A stretch of 64,000 nucleotides of DNA, from contig JAQFVV010000002.1 of NCBI GenBank assembly GCA_028023455.1, forward strand, positions 32,931,725 to 32,995,724, in the 5' to 3' direction. Below the pieces are notes generated by a model that searched no databases, was not told the DNA's origin, and saw only the letters and a list, made by a program, of their open reading frames with translations. Of the stretch, positions 10,200-22,564 are shown piece by piece. The stretch comes from Epiperipatus broadwayi (Eukaryota; Onychophora; Udeonychophora; Euonychophora; Peripatidae). The position numbers and the translations under genes are program-made. Every line of letters begins with the position of its first letter. Position 1 is the stretch's first letter.

Positions 10200-10985
10200 A
10201 TAAAAACATTAAATCCATTGAAAAGAAAAAGTGTGGACATCATTAAACACATTTAACATTTTATTACTATATAATAAAATGTTATATAATAATTTCAAAA
10301 TGGTATTATTAAAATAATAACAACTATTTGATTTAAATTTTCTTGTGGGGGGGTGGGATAGACAACCCTCTCTCCCATTGGTAGTAGTACATTTTTCAGT
10401 GATTTTAATATAAAATTATTTTGTTAGTACAACTGTAAAAGATGTATAAGATAGTATATGTCCTTTCAAAATGTCAGGGTTAAAACTTATTAATGGTCAA
10501 TGATATGATTTATAAATATTTGTTTGAATATAATGTTAATTCATATTATGTAAAATTTGCATTATGTTTCTCCCTTCCCCCTTTTATGTTCTAAACATTT
10601 TAAGAATTTTCTTCTAAAATTTGTTTTTATATACTTTAACAATTGTACCAAAACTTGTGAATTTTATATGATAGTCTAAAATTAACCAATATTAGCAAGA
10701 CAAATAAACATATTCTTAATTGTTATGGTTCAATTGATTAATCAAATTATGTTAATAATAATCAGCTAATATTAATAATAACCAAATAAAAAGGTTAAAG
10801 TGAATAATTTAAAAGAATTTATCACATGAACTGGTGGTTATTAATAATTCACAACTGTCAATGGTAAATGTAATAATTTTCAATTGAAAAATAGTGAAAA
10901 AATCAAGAAACTCTTCTTTCACATTCAGTGAAATTTCTGCAAAAAATTCAAGAAGCAAAGCTCTGCTAAGCAGTCACTGAATAAG
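10200..10985. other. AT-rich DNA, no supported feature
   Basis: Contains a G-rich run (about 10345-10358) and TTAATAATAA-type low complexity related to the array at 11478-11640. Confidence 0.5.
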
Positions 10986-11014
10986 AAATTGAAAAAATAT
11001 TACTGTTTTCTAAG

Positions 11015-11345
11015 ACTAAATTTCCAATTGCGAATGTAGGCGAAACTACTCGAATAAGGATTCCAGAGATAGATAAGTCTAAAGCTGATAACCAAAATAT
11101 AGCTTTTATAATTTCTATTAAAAATGAAAACTTATATAAACTAGGTACAAAATATTGTATTTTAAACAAAGTCTATACAAAAAATGAATTTACCATCTGC
11201 AAGGAAACTTATAGCAGTTAATGAAGTTCCAGATATTGAAATAAGTCTAAGAGAATTTTAGGTGGTCAAGGAGTTCAATATTACAATTATATAGGCGATT
11301 GTAACTCAAATCGCTGCAATTGTAAAATGCCAAAAATCTTTTCTC
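11015..11345 (+). pseudogene. KRBA2/Ginger-like transposase C-terminal remnant
   Basis: The first frame gives KFPIANVGETTRIRIPEIDKSKADNQNIAF, then NLYKLGTKYCILNKVYTKNEFTICKE. A frameshift follows, then VNEVPDIEISLREF, then in another frame GGQGVQYYNYIGDCNSNRCNCK. This order is typical of the C-terminus of KRAB-A-domain-2-like, integrase-derived (Ginger-type) transposases: G-V-IP-DR-K-D-N, then YR-GTK-GIL, then R-F, then EI-LRE, then a Cys-rich C-N-RC-C tail. The DDE core is not present upstream. At least two frameshifts and several stops. Dead fragment. Confidence 0.75.
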
Positions 11346-11349
11346 TTTC

Positions 11350-12265
11350 TACAAAAATAGTTTGTTTACTATATGTATAGAAATTTATTTGTGTAATAAA
11401 AGATGTATTTTAATAATAAATAATAAAGTAAGAAACATTATAAAACATTTTTATTAAATTTATCATGATTCACTAATTATTAATTTATCAGTAAATGTAA
11501 TTATCACATTGACCAAAAGACACGGTTATTATTAATATTTACCAGTAAATGTAATTATTACATGTTATTAATCACATTAACCAAAAAACACGGTTATTAT
11601 TAACATTAGCCAGTAATTTATTAATACTAACCGAATTTAATATTTTTTATTTTCCTTTTTGTTATTGTTTGTAATAAATTAGCAAAAAAAATTTTTACAT
11701 CCGCAGTTGAAAAGGTTTTATTTTTTAGGTACAGCTGATCATGCCTTGGTTTGGGACATCAATTACATGAACCTAACATTTATACTGTATTAGAAATTTT
11801 ACTTCAAATTATTATTTCATTTATGCATATTTTATAATATAAACAATCATATTCCTAATCTTAAAAACAAAGTTACTATATATAATAAATCTATAAATAA
11901 TAAATAAAGCAATATGCTTTAAAGTTCAAACTAGATCTTAACATGTTACGTTTTATTATTATTCTTCCATGTCTCTAAATATACATATTTAATTATATTA
12001 CTACATAAGTAGGTTTTTATTGCTAATTATATAGTAATGAATATGCATTTCAATTAGACCCTAACAGAACTTGTGAATTAAATAATTCACGAGACCATAT
12101 TGCAAATCTTAATTGGGAGGGGGCAATTAAATTAAATCTCTATAATAGCACTTCCATCACCATTCATAGAGCTGTCAAACAGTATATTATTTTTGTTTTG
12201 TAAAACTACTTACATCTCAATAGTTATATAAATCTTAGATGTGAGAATGCAATTCTTATTGTAAT
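11350..12265. other. AT-rich DNA with a short tandem array at 11478-11640
   Basis: 11478-11640 holds about two and a half degenerate copies of a 60-75 bp unit containing CAGTAAATGTAATTAT and ACACGGTTATTATTAA. Nothing else supported. Confidence 0.5.
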
Positions 12266-12270
12266 CTTAT

Positions 12271-12322
12271 GGATGACTGAAGAGAGCTTGAAAATCTGGG
12301 TTCAAATCCCTTTTAATTACAT
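12271..12322 (+). repeat. Family B fragment
   Basis: About 50 bp (AGCTTGAAAATCTGGGTTCA) matching one end of the family B unit. Too short to hold the ribozyme. Confidence 0.5.
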
Positions 12323-12389
12323 CTAGTTTAAGTATATACACTATACGTGTATTTAAATAATAAAAAAAAGTATAATCATAAGATGGACT

Positions 12390-12625
12390 TGTTCTTGGAT
12401 AATATTTCTGTAGTATAATTTTCACTAGACCATTCTCACGTAAGGTAGGGTCTGGTTTCCGCTTTTAACACCTTGTGGAGGGATATAATTATAAGCATAT
12501 GACCAAAGACATGTGAAAACAATCTGTGATCCTTAAGATGAGCATATGCCCAGACCGCAATACATATCTCTATCATTATTGGATAATCACTAGTCTAATG
12601 AATGACTAATAAAAATTAGTAATGG
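12390..12625. repeat. Family A element, internally deleted
   Basis: Left end AATATTTCTGTAGTATAATT and right end (GGATAATCACTAGTCTAATG) correspond to the inverted termini of the 23-kb copy. The centre keeps CTTTTAACACCTTGTGGAGG, but the ribozyme has been deleted (only AAGATGAGCATATGCCCAG remains). Confidence 0.7.
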
Positions 12626-13358
12626 ACTTGTTTATGATTATGGATATATTCTAGTACAATCATCTTGATGATGAATCATGAAGATGTAAATTGACGATAG
12701 ATCATTATAGAGAAATAATGTTTACTGTATATGTTTAGCAAGAATCAATATTAACTCGACAGAATAGCATTTAGCCCAATATTTATCAAAATGGAAACTT
12801 AAACTGAAAGCAAACCATGAAACAAAAAAATCAATGACATTTACAAGTTCAGTATTTCAAGTGACAGTTTGTGACTATTTGGATAATAATTTTCTTTTTA
12901 AGACATTAAATAGATAAGTGTTAAAGGATGATGGACATTGAGAAACCGTTTCCGACGATTATCAAATATTAGCCCTCGGTCTTACTACCAGAACGCAATA
13001 TACATACACGTATACTATCATTTTTAAAAAAAATTAAGAATATTTGTTTGAATTAGTATTTAATTAATAATGTTTTTTTGGACGTGGTCGTATTAATTAA
13101 TTACACATTTTGTTAATATCGTGGACCGACAATCGCCAATAGATTTCAAAACTACAAATCCATAACGCCTTTAAAAAAATATATAAAAATTAATCATAGG
13201 AATCTAATTATTAACTTATAAGTAATAATTATGATTTAAAATTTATTCTTTTAAGTTAAATATATATGTATTTTTTCTCCATACTGAAAAATATTCTTAA
13301 CGCTCACTTACAATAAAATAATTAAAACTACAGGATTTGAAGAATGGCAATTGAACGT

Positions 13359-13407
13359 CACGTGATACATTAACCTCGTTACTGCCCTCTTGCAACTGAC
13401 CAATCGG
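13359..13407 (+). promoter_or_regulatory. Candidate upstream elements of the channel gene (E-box, CCAAT box)
   Basis: CACGTG (E-box) lies at 13359-13364. TGACCAATCGGCG matches the extended NF-Y CCAAT consensus, with CCAAT at 13400-13404, about 290 bp upstream of the start codon. This is the least repetitive stretch of the window. A TATA-like stretch (TTTATAAC) lies at about 13477-13484. Such motifs occur by chance, so this is only a candidate promoter. Confidence 0.25.
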
Positions 13408-13694
13408 CGTTGCTTTCCATAAATTTACTCTGTTGTATTTTCTTTTATCCAGAAGCAACTGTTGCTGAAACTTGGCTTTATAACTTATTAATTTTTTTTC
13501 TTTTTCACGTATATATACAATTTGAAGATTGTTTTTTTTTTAATGAATGGGAATATGTATCGTTAGTTTAATGATGGTTGTTGTTTTTTTATGGAGTAGA
13601 TGGCATTTAACGAATGTAATTTTTCTGGATAATTTATATACTGGAGCAAAAAAAAAGACTTTGTTTTTAATTAAAAGCGAAGATTTCTTCAATT

Positions 13695-13887
13695 ATGACT
13701 AAAAAAATATGTGGCTGTTTTCTTCCATGCGATATTCGCTTGATGTGTTTAATCATATTCTTCTTCGCATATCTTTGCTGTGGTGCATTAATTTTTGGGT
13801 TTCTGGAGCAACCGGAAGAAGATAGATCGAAAATAATGCTAAGAAAACTTCGGCAAGATTTTTTAAGTAATCATACTTGCGTAACAG
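13695..13887 (+). CDS. Two-pore-domain K+ channel, first coding exon (TWIK-like)
   Basis: Exon 1 encodes 64 residues and one base of the next codon, then splices at CAG|GTAGGA (phase 1 donor). The product is expected to be a dimeric background K+ channel subunit at the plasma membrane. Residues 1-15 form a short Cys-rich cytoplasmic tail. Residues 16-37 are the first transmembrane helix, ending in GALIFGFLEQPEE, the canonical K2P motif GA-x2-F-x2-LE-x-P. Residues 43-62 (DRSKIMLRKLRQDFLSNHTC) fit the extracellular cap helix. C62 sits where TWIK channels carry the inter-subunit cap cysteine. N59-H-T61 is a possible N-glycosylation site. An A at -3 of the ATG supports the start. The pore (GYG/GLG) exons are not found in the remaining 50 kb of the + strand, so the next exon is far away, short and missed, or lost. 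The cap sequence favours the TWIK group, but exact orthology is undecided. Confidence 0.85.
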
Positions 13888-14815
13888 GTAGGAGATATTA
13901 TAAATCTTTTTAAAATTATTTATTTGCTTTAATATTAACTAACGTTCAGTGAATTGTCAGTGCTTCATTTATTAATTTTATAAATACAGTAATGTGTTTT
14001 TGCGATCTCTTCTACTCTTTTGCCGAAAAATTAATGACTCTTGAATATATATTTGAAATAATTTATATGTATTGAATCGTAGATAGATTAAAATAATTAA
14101 ATATATATTATTTTAAAAATTATTTGAATTATAAATAGGGTGAACGATATCTTGAAATTAATTTTTAATAAGAAGAGTGTAGGTGGAATTCGCCTATACA
14201 TTTTATTGTCTCTTGCTTGAAGAAACACACCTACTGAATGTATCCCTTATTTATAATTGATGTTTGATTAAAACACTCTGTAATTGACCTTTAAGAAATC
14301 AATTATTAAAGTAATTTATCTCGTTTTCTTTTCAGCCACTTATTAATATGCTTTACGTTAATTATTTTATAAAATATTAATTTAAAACATTTAAACTGCA
14401 TTTTATATATAATTTGAGAAATATGAACAATAATTAAAAAAATAGTAATAAGCCAAGATGTGAATAAAACAAAATATGAAAACAAATATATACAGTATAG
14501 TCTATAAATCCTGAGTTTGATGTGTAGGGAGTTTATAAATGGTTATTTTATTTTAGCTTCATTCATGTGGTTTGCCAATCAACCTAGATAAGAAATAGAT
14601 AGAATGCGCCTTGAATATGAGATTTATCGTGTGGAAATTGTTGAACGAGTAGATTGGTTTTATTTTCATTTGTAGAATAAATAGGCACAGAGGTTATGAT
14701 GTATTCCAAAGTATCTAATTTAAATAGTCTTTTTCTGAATTTATAGTGTTTTTAAGAATATATGGAGAGAAAATCTTTTGGTTATTGTCTACAACTGATT
14801 TTAATTTGAATACCA
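13888..14815 (+). other. Start of intron 1 of the channel gene
   Basis: Begins with the GT donor at 13888. AT-rich and free of recognised repeats up to 14815. Confidence 0.6.
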
Positions 14816-14819
14816 TTGT

Positions 14820-15025
14820 AGGTACTTTAATATTGTACCTGCTGTGAAATGTTATCACTATACTGGGTTAGGATTAGAGTTGAGACCAAGTTTCATCACA
14901 ACCTGCTGGGATGAAATTCACCTACTGTGATGAAACTCGACCAACTGTGATGAAACTCAACTTCCACTCTATTCCTAACCCAGTGTAGCCATGATATTTT
15001 ACAGCAAGTCTAATATTAAAGTACC
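14820..15025. repeat. Hairpin element with central GTTTCATCACA tandem
   Basis: Arms of about 85 bp share GGTACTTTAATATT and ACTGGGTTAGGA or their complements. The loop contains three variants of TGATGAAACTC. MITE-like; no clear target duplication identified. Confidence 0.7.
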
Positions 15026-15029
15026 AATT

Positions 15030-15475
15030 TGTCAAATGTGAGATATACCAATTTTTATTAAAATAAATTTTAGCCATGTGTTAGAATAACATTTATTGTT
15101 ATTTCAAATCATAATAATGTTAGCCATGTTTGAAATAAAAGATGGCACTAACTATGAAGTGTCATTATTTGTACTAATAAAAGAATTGTTTACAACCTTT
15201 TTCAATTTCATTTGAATTTTATTTTATGAATTTTGTAAGGGGATGAAAAAGCTTTCATAGTCAAAAATACTGAGGTCTTGCTTCAATAGTCTACGAGATG
15301 CTTGATAGATATGCTTTTCAGAGTTCCTGTTGAAATTTCTTTTTGAAATACACCTGTTAAACTATTAGGTATGTGAGTTAAACACTATAATGGTATCAGT
15401 GGACATCATGTATTGCAAAAAGAATTTTTAATCCTCATTTAGCTTATTTGACAATACATTTTTACTAAAATCATG
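15030..15475. other. AT-rich intronic-type DNA, no feature recognised
   Basis: No supported feature. Confidence 0.5.
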
Positions 15476-15479
15476 TTTT

Positions 15480-15880
15480 ATTCTAGATCCTTTTCCTCTT
15501 TTTTCATTCATCATTATTCTCAACCATTATTGATTTATAGCAACACCAGCAATTTTTTTTATTTAATTCATTCATTTCTTGGCCTTTTTCTAGATCTTTT
15601 AATCACTTATGATCCAATTTAACCAACTCACTATCTATTAACACCCCTTCTAGCAATTATGTCCAGTCCAACTCCATTTCAATCTCTTAATTCCTTCTAT
15701 GATGTCAGAGTCCTGTTTGCTGTCTCATTTGTGTATTTCATTTTTTGATCTTTTCTTGTTATATCTAATATACACATCTCTCTCCATGAATTATCTCAAA
15801 TATCTGTATTACTCTTCTGTTAAGTGTCCAAATTTCAGATCTATAAATAAGAATTGGTAAAACACATCTGTAAAAAAACC
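15480..15880 (-). pseudogene. LINE lineage K, 3' end (copy 1)
   Basis: Minus-strand pyrimidine-rich copy of the lineage K C-terminus and 3' end, recognisable against copies 3 and 5. Landmarks on the plus strand are CATTATTCTCAACCATTATT, CCAGTCCAACTCCATTTCA and TGTTAAGTGTCCAAATTTCAG. Multiple stops and indels; no intact domain. Confidence 0.65.
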
Positions 15881-15884
15881 CTTT

Positions 15885-17300
15885 CAAATACCTCTTTTTA
15901 TTATATATTGGCAAATATACATATACTACACTAGAGAATGGAAATTAATCGTGTCTGTACATTTGTTATGACTGTGTTTTAAATATAATCTCATTACAAA
16001 TCTCTTGATAATAGAGTATTGTGAGATCATCAATCATCAATTTAACCATCAGTTAACTTTTGTTTTAATTCGTTAATTTTTATGCATAAAATGCATTCTT
16101 ATGTGGTCATTTTGTGAGAAAGTCGGAGAAATAAATAATTTAAATAAACAAAAAGAGTATGTATCTTTTTTTTTTTAAATGTATTTTATTTCAAATTAAA
16201 GATAATACTTGTAACATGGATAAAAGCTTGAATGCCTAATATCTTTTTTGTTTATTTAAATATAAAAAGAACGCTGTATAGTATTGGGGGTGGGGGGGTG
16301 GGGTGTACTTATAGTGTATAGTAATGAACAATAAATTCATAATACTTTATCAGTCGTAAAAAAAAAAATTATTTTTAAGAATTGGCATTTCCTTAATTAA
16401 AGTTTTGTTCTTAAATGTCAATTTATAATAATTAACTCATCGTAATATACATTAAATAAAAACGCTATGTTAATATACACTTTTATTATAAAATATTTAT
16501 ACATTTAATTTATCAAAATGTTTTTTTAATGGTTATTAATATACAAACATTCCTATTGATTTTTCTAAACTTGCTTTATTTACTAAACTAATTCAAGTAA
16601 AAAAAGAAATAACTTGAAGTTATTACGAACGTTATATTATTTTTCGTCCGCCGATGTTTAATTACTTAATGTAATCTTTTTATTAATGTATAAAAAACTC
16701 ACTCTTTGATTTTTCGTAAACTTCTTTTAATATTGAATTAAATTATGTAAATAAATTTGATGTGATCTAAATATGTTATTATTGTGTAACGCAGTTCTAT
16801 CAGTTATTTAATAACACAATCTTTAAATTTTTAATGTAGTAGGTTTATTAGATAAATTTTTCTCCTTTAAAAAAAGTAATTTAAAAATACTTAATAAATA
16901 TTTGTGCTATTTATATTGTATATTTTGAATTATATTTTAGGTGTTCTTATTTTTCAAATATTTTTGAAATACTGTTTATCTTGAAAATGATTATATTAAA
17001 TAATTGAAATGACAAATTTTGTTCATATTAGATGAATTATTTACATGATTTAGTTCAGAAGCAAATCAAGTTTAAAAAGGTATCTAAAAGATTGTTTTTT
17101 ATTCATCAAAAATAGATTATTAACATTTGAAAATGACACTAAACCACGAACGGAAAAAGCTTTCTGTGGATGATTAATATATATATAGCCGTTGTATATG
17201 ATTTTTATTATTTGTTATAAATTAGGAGAAGTTGAAAAAAGTATTGGGAATTAGAAGAGTTACATTTTTAAATAAAATATATTCAAATCATTATCCGTTA
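15885..17300. other. AT-rich DNA, no supported feature
   Basis: One G-rich run (about 16286-16305). No coding or repeat homology recognised. Confidence 0.5.
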
Positions 17301-17309
17301 TCTGCTAAA

Positions 17310-17640
17310 AAGACAGAGTCTGTACATTATCCCAATGATTCCCTTCAATCCTTTTATCCATTTGCTCTATCTTTCACATAATCATTTTAGTAAGATTAGA
17401 GTGAATTGCTATGTCCCTTATTTTTTTTTAGACATTTCTTTCATAATTCTTCTTCATCTAACCTTATGCCCTGTCTAATGGTCTTTTCAACATCATATAT
17501 CTAGTAATAATCTATTCATTTATTATCTTCAGCATCTTCAACGTAAGATCCTTTTTTTTTTTCTAACTTTTTTCCATTCCTCTCATCGTCCACATTTCAA
17601 AAGATAACTATCTTTTCATTCTTTCTAATCTTCAAGTCTC
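17310..17640 (-). pseudogene. LINE lineage L, C-terminal fragment (copy 2)
   Basis: The reverse complement contains a degenerate version of the EAFEMW-RRM-KISW segment seen at 4140-4455 (around TTTTGAAATGTGGAC, then ATGGAAAAAAG). Heavily decayed. Confidence 0.55.
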
Positions 17641-18489
17641 TATACTCATTTGTACAAAACATTTAACAAATCTTTTTTCTTTTAATTCCAATTTTATTAA
17701 GTTTCAAAATAATTTTCTATCATTATTAGAAATCTGATTTGTCCTGCAATTTTTGTTGTTATTTCTATCACCAGACAAACGACTTTTTAAATATACTTTA
17801 TTTCTTCAGCATATGGACTTTTTTTTTTTGACTGCGTCACTATTAACAAAATGTCTAAAAGATCCTATAGAGATTCTAACCTGAAATTAGAATCATAACA
17901 GTGGTTTTATTAAATTCTTTAATTCTGTTATTGTAGACATAAATTCAGCAATCGTCATGTGGTTCATACTTTGTGTTCACCCTCATTTGCATAGATCACT
18001 GGCTGATAAATTTCATTTATGAAACAGAGTGCAATGACCTTAGAATATTGTGAATCTATTGATGAGATTCCAATTGAATCTGGAAGATCAAATCCAGATA
18101 GCTTTATCGTAGTCTATGGGGAAATAAATTTATTTGGAATTTCATAATAATTCATTTTTTGCTCATAATTCTTTGATTATAATATTTAATTATTTTTACT
18201 ATAATGTGATGTTTGTAAGTTTTAATAATATGGATACTTAATGAGAAATCCACATTCCCAGTTTTATTTCTGGTGGTTATTCTGTATTCATTGAAGAATA
18301 GAATTGTACATGCAGTCTGGCTACCATCTTTATCTTTTATACTATTAAACTAATAACCAAAATTTCAAAAACATTCTTAAGATGTTGAACCAAAGGCAAA
18401 TTGCTTGTATAGTTATATAAATTTGATGCTAGACCTGTAACTATGTATTTTAATGGTCTCATGTTAATCTTTATCCTAAGGACTTTTTT

Positions 18490-18830
18490 TAATCATCATC
18501 ATTATCAACCATTATCAATCCACTGCAGGATGAAGGTCTCTCCAAGTTCAATCCAATTTCTCTGATCTTTATCTTCTCTTTTCCAAATCACCCCTGCATA
18601 CTTTCTTATTTCATCCATCCATCTCACATTTGGGCTCTTTCTAGATCTTTTACAATCTCTTAAGATTTCAACTGTCTATCTCTTATCATCTTTTCAAGTA
18701 ATATGCCCAGCTTGACTCTATTTCAGTCTCTTAATTTTTTCAATGATGTCAGTAACCCCTGTTTGTTCTTTCATCCATGCATTTCATTTTCAATCTCTTC
18801 TTGCTACTCCTAAAATACTTTTTTTTTAAT
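18490..18830 (-). pseudogene. LINE lineage K, 3' end (copy 2)
   Basis: Minus-strand copy. The plus strand reads ATCAACCATTATCAATCCAC, then TGCAGGATGAAGGTCTCTCC, which complements the C-terminal residues and 3' UTR typical of this lineage. Truncated at both sides and broken by indels. Confidence 0.7.
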
Positions 18831-18844
18831 AGAATGATATATAC

Positions 18845-19334
18845 CAGGGATGGACAACCTTTTTCAATGGCAGGCCAAATCAAATTTAACTGATGTAGAT
18901 GAGGACCGTAATTTTTAGGAGTTTAAAATAAAAGAACATAACCGTGAAAATTTTAGTAATTATTAATCACATTAAGATCTTATCCCATTTTCATTAATAT
19001 TATTTATTATTACACTTGCATATAATTTTATCACTGCAAACAAAAATAAGAAAAATACAGTGTTAATACAAAAAATGTAATCCAAATTTTAATGAGATTG
19101 TTTATTTTTAACAATGCAATATAGTTTTAGATAAGGTGCGCTCCAAATTTTTATCATTTATTCGGGATCTATTTTTTGGTTTAATAAATGGTACTTTGGA
19201 AAAAAAATTATTCACATTTATATATGCTGGAACATTTTTAAAAATAAAAATGAGCAAACACATTCTGTCAAAGACTGTTTTGTGAAATTTTGAGTACCAG
19301 AGTTGGCCTGTGGGCTGGAAATTGTCCATTTATG
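18845..19334. mobile_element. hAT deletion derivative, copy 2 (non-autonomous)
   Basis: Left end CAGGGATGGACAACC and right end AATTGTCCATTTATG form terminal inverted repeats. GGCAGGCC and GGCCTGTGGGC extend the pairing. Flanking octamers ATATATAC (18837-18844) and GCATATAC (19335-19342) agree at 6 of 8 positions. No transposase frame recognised; 490 bp. Confidence 0.7.
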
Positions 19335-19344
19335 GCATATACTA

Positions 19345-20280
19345 TTCTACTCCAGAACACATATTAATAGCTTGTGTAATCAGTATATATTAGATGGTAG
19401 TGTTATATCCATATCTCTAGATTAATTTTTGATTATTGGTTGTTTTCAGTGAGACTTGAATTCAAAACCTTCACATGTTTTTGAAGTGTTCAATAATAGT
19501 GGACATTTGAATTTTGTACTATACATAGATTTTTATTACAAATACTTTGTTCAGGCCGATATGTCTTATTAAAACATTCATGCTCAAAATGACATTTTGT
19601 GAATAAGTTGTAGTTGGGAGTCAGAATATAAAAAAAGCTTATATAGTATGATCTACAAATGCAGATTGTTAGGTGACTCGAAAGCTAGTATGCTCCAAGT
19701 TTAATATGATAATGAGATGAATTAAAAAATACTTCCTATTCCAAGAATATAAGTAGGAAATTTGATATTTGTTCTTTAAAAGGATTTGATATTCGTTCTT
19801 TAAAAGGAATTGTTATTCATTCTAAATTTCATTAGCTATTTACAAATTTGGTTTTTCAAGATTGCCACATTATAACATGGAATTATCTTAAGAATCATGT
19901 TGTGGATACAAGTAATTTTATTTCTGGTTTCACTAAAAAGAAGGAATCCTCCCTCTCTCTGACAAAGATTCTATTATTAGTGATCTAATGAAATGGGAAC
20001 ATGGTATTTTGTGAATAGCAGAACAATAAATTATATGTGAAGTTTCGTAATCAATGTGAAGATTTGAAGCAAAAGTCCAGCAGTTGTCAGAAAGGCTTAA
20101 AAATCATTGCTAGATTAAAACTCCATTATAGATATGATTGTGGTTATCATCTTGAATTCCTTGATTCAGTAATAGAATAGTATCATCTGGAACTTTGTAT
20201 CCAAATTGTTCCCTTCTGGTACTCAAATGTATTATGAATTTTCAATTATTAAAGCCATTTGATTAGTTATTTTCCCGCTA
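19345..20280. other. AT-rich DNA with a small tandem repeat
   Basis: 19750-19823 holds three copies of a roughly 24-bp unit (TTTGATATTCGTTCTTTAAA). The rest is unrecognised; 19860-20240 may be an old transposon fragment. Confidence 0.5.
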
Positions 20281-20284
20281 CATG

Positions 20285-20400
20285 TTTTAGCGTAGCGATA
20301 GATTGTCAGATCTTAAAGCGTAAGGTCGCTTTGATTCCATGTCTATGACTTCCAGAACTTGAGCTTCTTATGAACCTCCATGCAATAAAGTCTTTCAATT
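20285..20400 (+). repeat. SINE family D, copy 4
   Basis: TTTAGCGTAGCGATAGATTG (A-box region), GCTTTGATTCCATG (B box), then the body AGCTTCTTATGAACCTCC and GCAATAAAGTC. Confidence 0.75.
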
Positions 20401-20404
20401 ATTA

Positions 20405-21130
20405 TTATTTTATCGTTATAATCGTTTTTGTTGTGTTGAAAATAACATTCGTATGGATCTGAAAAACACTGTCATAATCCTATTAAGTCTATGGATGGTT
20501 ATCCTATTTGATAATAATGATATTACAAGCAAATAAAATAAAGGTAGTATTTTGATCATCTTTTAAATAATGATAGAAGAATTGAGATGATGTGGCATTT
20601 AGTTATATATTCTTTCTACCTACTCATTTTGATTTGGGTGAAGATACCCAATTTAATGAAGATAAAACAGCTTTTGTAATTTTAAAAAATGCTTGGTGAA
20701 GTTTTAAATTGTTGTTTTTTGTTGCAAAAACAACAGAAATTTTTAGAAATATATAAAATTATGCCACCTGATCTTTACAATCCTTCTAATTACCAATTTA
20801 TAAAAATAGAGAAGATATAGCTGAGGATGGAATACAATGGAGAACTAACATTAGTCAAGATGATAAAGTTTAATATTAAATGCAGGAAATGAAAAACGGC
20901 ATAACAAGGTGTTGTATGGGGATATGTTTGTGGTTCATGGTTTGGTTTATATAGTCATCACAAAATGCATCTTTAATTTTTATTCTTAGTCTTTTTATCC
21001 CCCCTCCTCCCCAAAACTAGAATATCCATGCTCATTTATAGCTGCTAACAATAGAGTCAAAGGTCCTATGTGCAATTTGTTTTTGGTGAAGTAATCAATA
21101 ATCAGAAAATCTAAAAATATTAGCCCAATC
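20405..21130. other. AT-rich DNA with a weak dispersed repeat
   Basis: About 20920-20970 (TTTGTGGTTCATGG, then TAGTCATCACAA) recurs at about 41725-41790. Otherwise unrecognised. Confidence 0.45.
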
Positions 21131-21142
21131 TTGTAGTGTTTT

Positions 21143-22150
21143 TTGATTACCCAAACTTACAGTAGATGGCGTTTGTGTAATAGAATAAATACAAAAGCAA
21201 AGAAAAGAAAGGGATTGATAAAGAAATTAACAATGCTTTCATATAACAAATATGATATAGCTATAATTGTATGGAAGGGAGTGGCAGTAGCAGGGTTAAC
21301 ATATGGTAATGATGTGTTAATAAAAGAGTATTAGGTTACTTGGAAAAAGTACAAAGAGAAGTAGGAAAGCAGGCATTAGATGCAGATGTGTGGATGGCAA
21401 GTGAGGCAATTCAAGGAGAAATGGAGAGGTCAAGTTTTTATATGAGGGATGCAAAAAGCAAAATGAAAATGTTTGGTAGATTGCAGTTTATGGATAATAA
21501 AAGAATAGGCAAAATAGTATTTAATTGGGTTATGAATAAAGGGCAGGTAATAAGATGGGCGAGAAAGATAATGCAGTTTGCAGATTTGTATGAAGAATTT
21601 ATGTCAGTATTCTTGTACAAAAGGTGGCATGATTGTGTTAGGAGAATTATTAAATGTTATAGTGGTAAGGAATGGGATAGAAGAATAGATGCATTAATAA
21701 AAATAGGGAGTTGGAAAGATGGAGAACTGGTATGGAGATTAAAAAGAGTTTAAATATATATAGAAGTAAATGGAATATTGGATGCAAGTTAATTTATGAT
21801 AATAGCAAGGAAAGTAGTTTACTGTTTAAGGCTCGAGGGGGATTATACATGTAAATGGAAAAAATGTGGGTGATTTAGTCTGGAAGTTGGTTAAGGAAGG
21901 CATAGAAAATATTAGGCATATTTTAATTGAATGTAAATGCATGAAAGTAGAAAGGATCCAAATAATAAAGTTGTGGAAGAATAAATATAAGGAAAGTGAT
22001 TATACAGAAAGTGGGTTTTATAAGGGGGATTTAGATATAAAAGCCATGGAGTTGACAAATATTATGTTGTGGAAATGAGATGGAGCAAGATATGGGAAAA
22101 CTTAGGGTGGGGAATGTGAAGGGAAGGTAAAATGGCTAACAGATTTCTCT
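21143..22150 (+). pseudogene. LINE lineage G, C-terminal third (copy 1)
   Basis: Frames 21143-21334, 21340-21753 and 21866-22078 join, through frameshifts, into the post-RT region of a non-LTR retrotransposon. Visible parts: VAGLTYGNDVLI, then the LEKVQREVGKQALDADVW segment typical of LINE thumb regions, then RWHDCVRRIIKCYSG, then the zinc-knuckle-like GIENIRHILIECKC. The RT catalytic core is missing (5' truncation). A minus-strand relative lies at 61030-61985, with matching 3' UTR (CAGATTTCTCTGGGCATAAT). Inactive fragment. Confidence 0.75.
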
Positions 22151-22564
22151 GGGCATAATTGCTGAGAGATTCCTGACTCCGTATAAGAAGTCACAGTGCA
22201 TCACATCATGTCACAATGAATTATTGTTCCAAAAGAAATGGTGATTGTAAGTAGAAAAAGTCATGTATTATATTGGTAATTTCCAAAGTATATTAAAAGC
22301 ACTATTCTACTACCTAATGTCCAGCTTGTTTCTGCTATGATTATAATCGCTGCTTTAGACTTTAGTTTATTGTTTTTGTTTTTTGCTTAAACTTTTTTAT
22401 TTATTTTGTTAAGCTACTTCGTGATATCCCGAAGAATTGTCATGTTACCAGAAAAACTCAAGTATTATATCTTACAACTCACAATGCTAACTCTATAGTT
22501 ATTGAAACACCTCTCGTTTAGTAATTCATTTGAATATATATTAAACAGAGCAGAAATTAAACGA

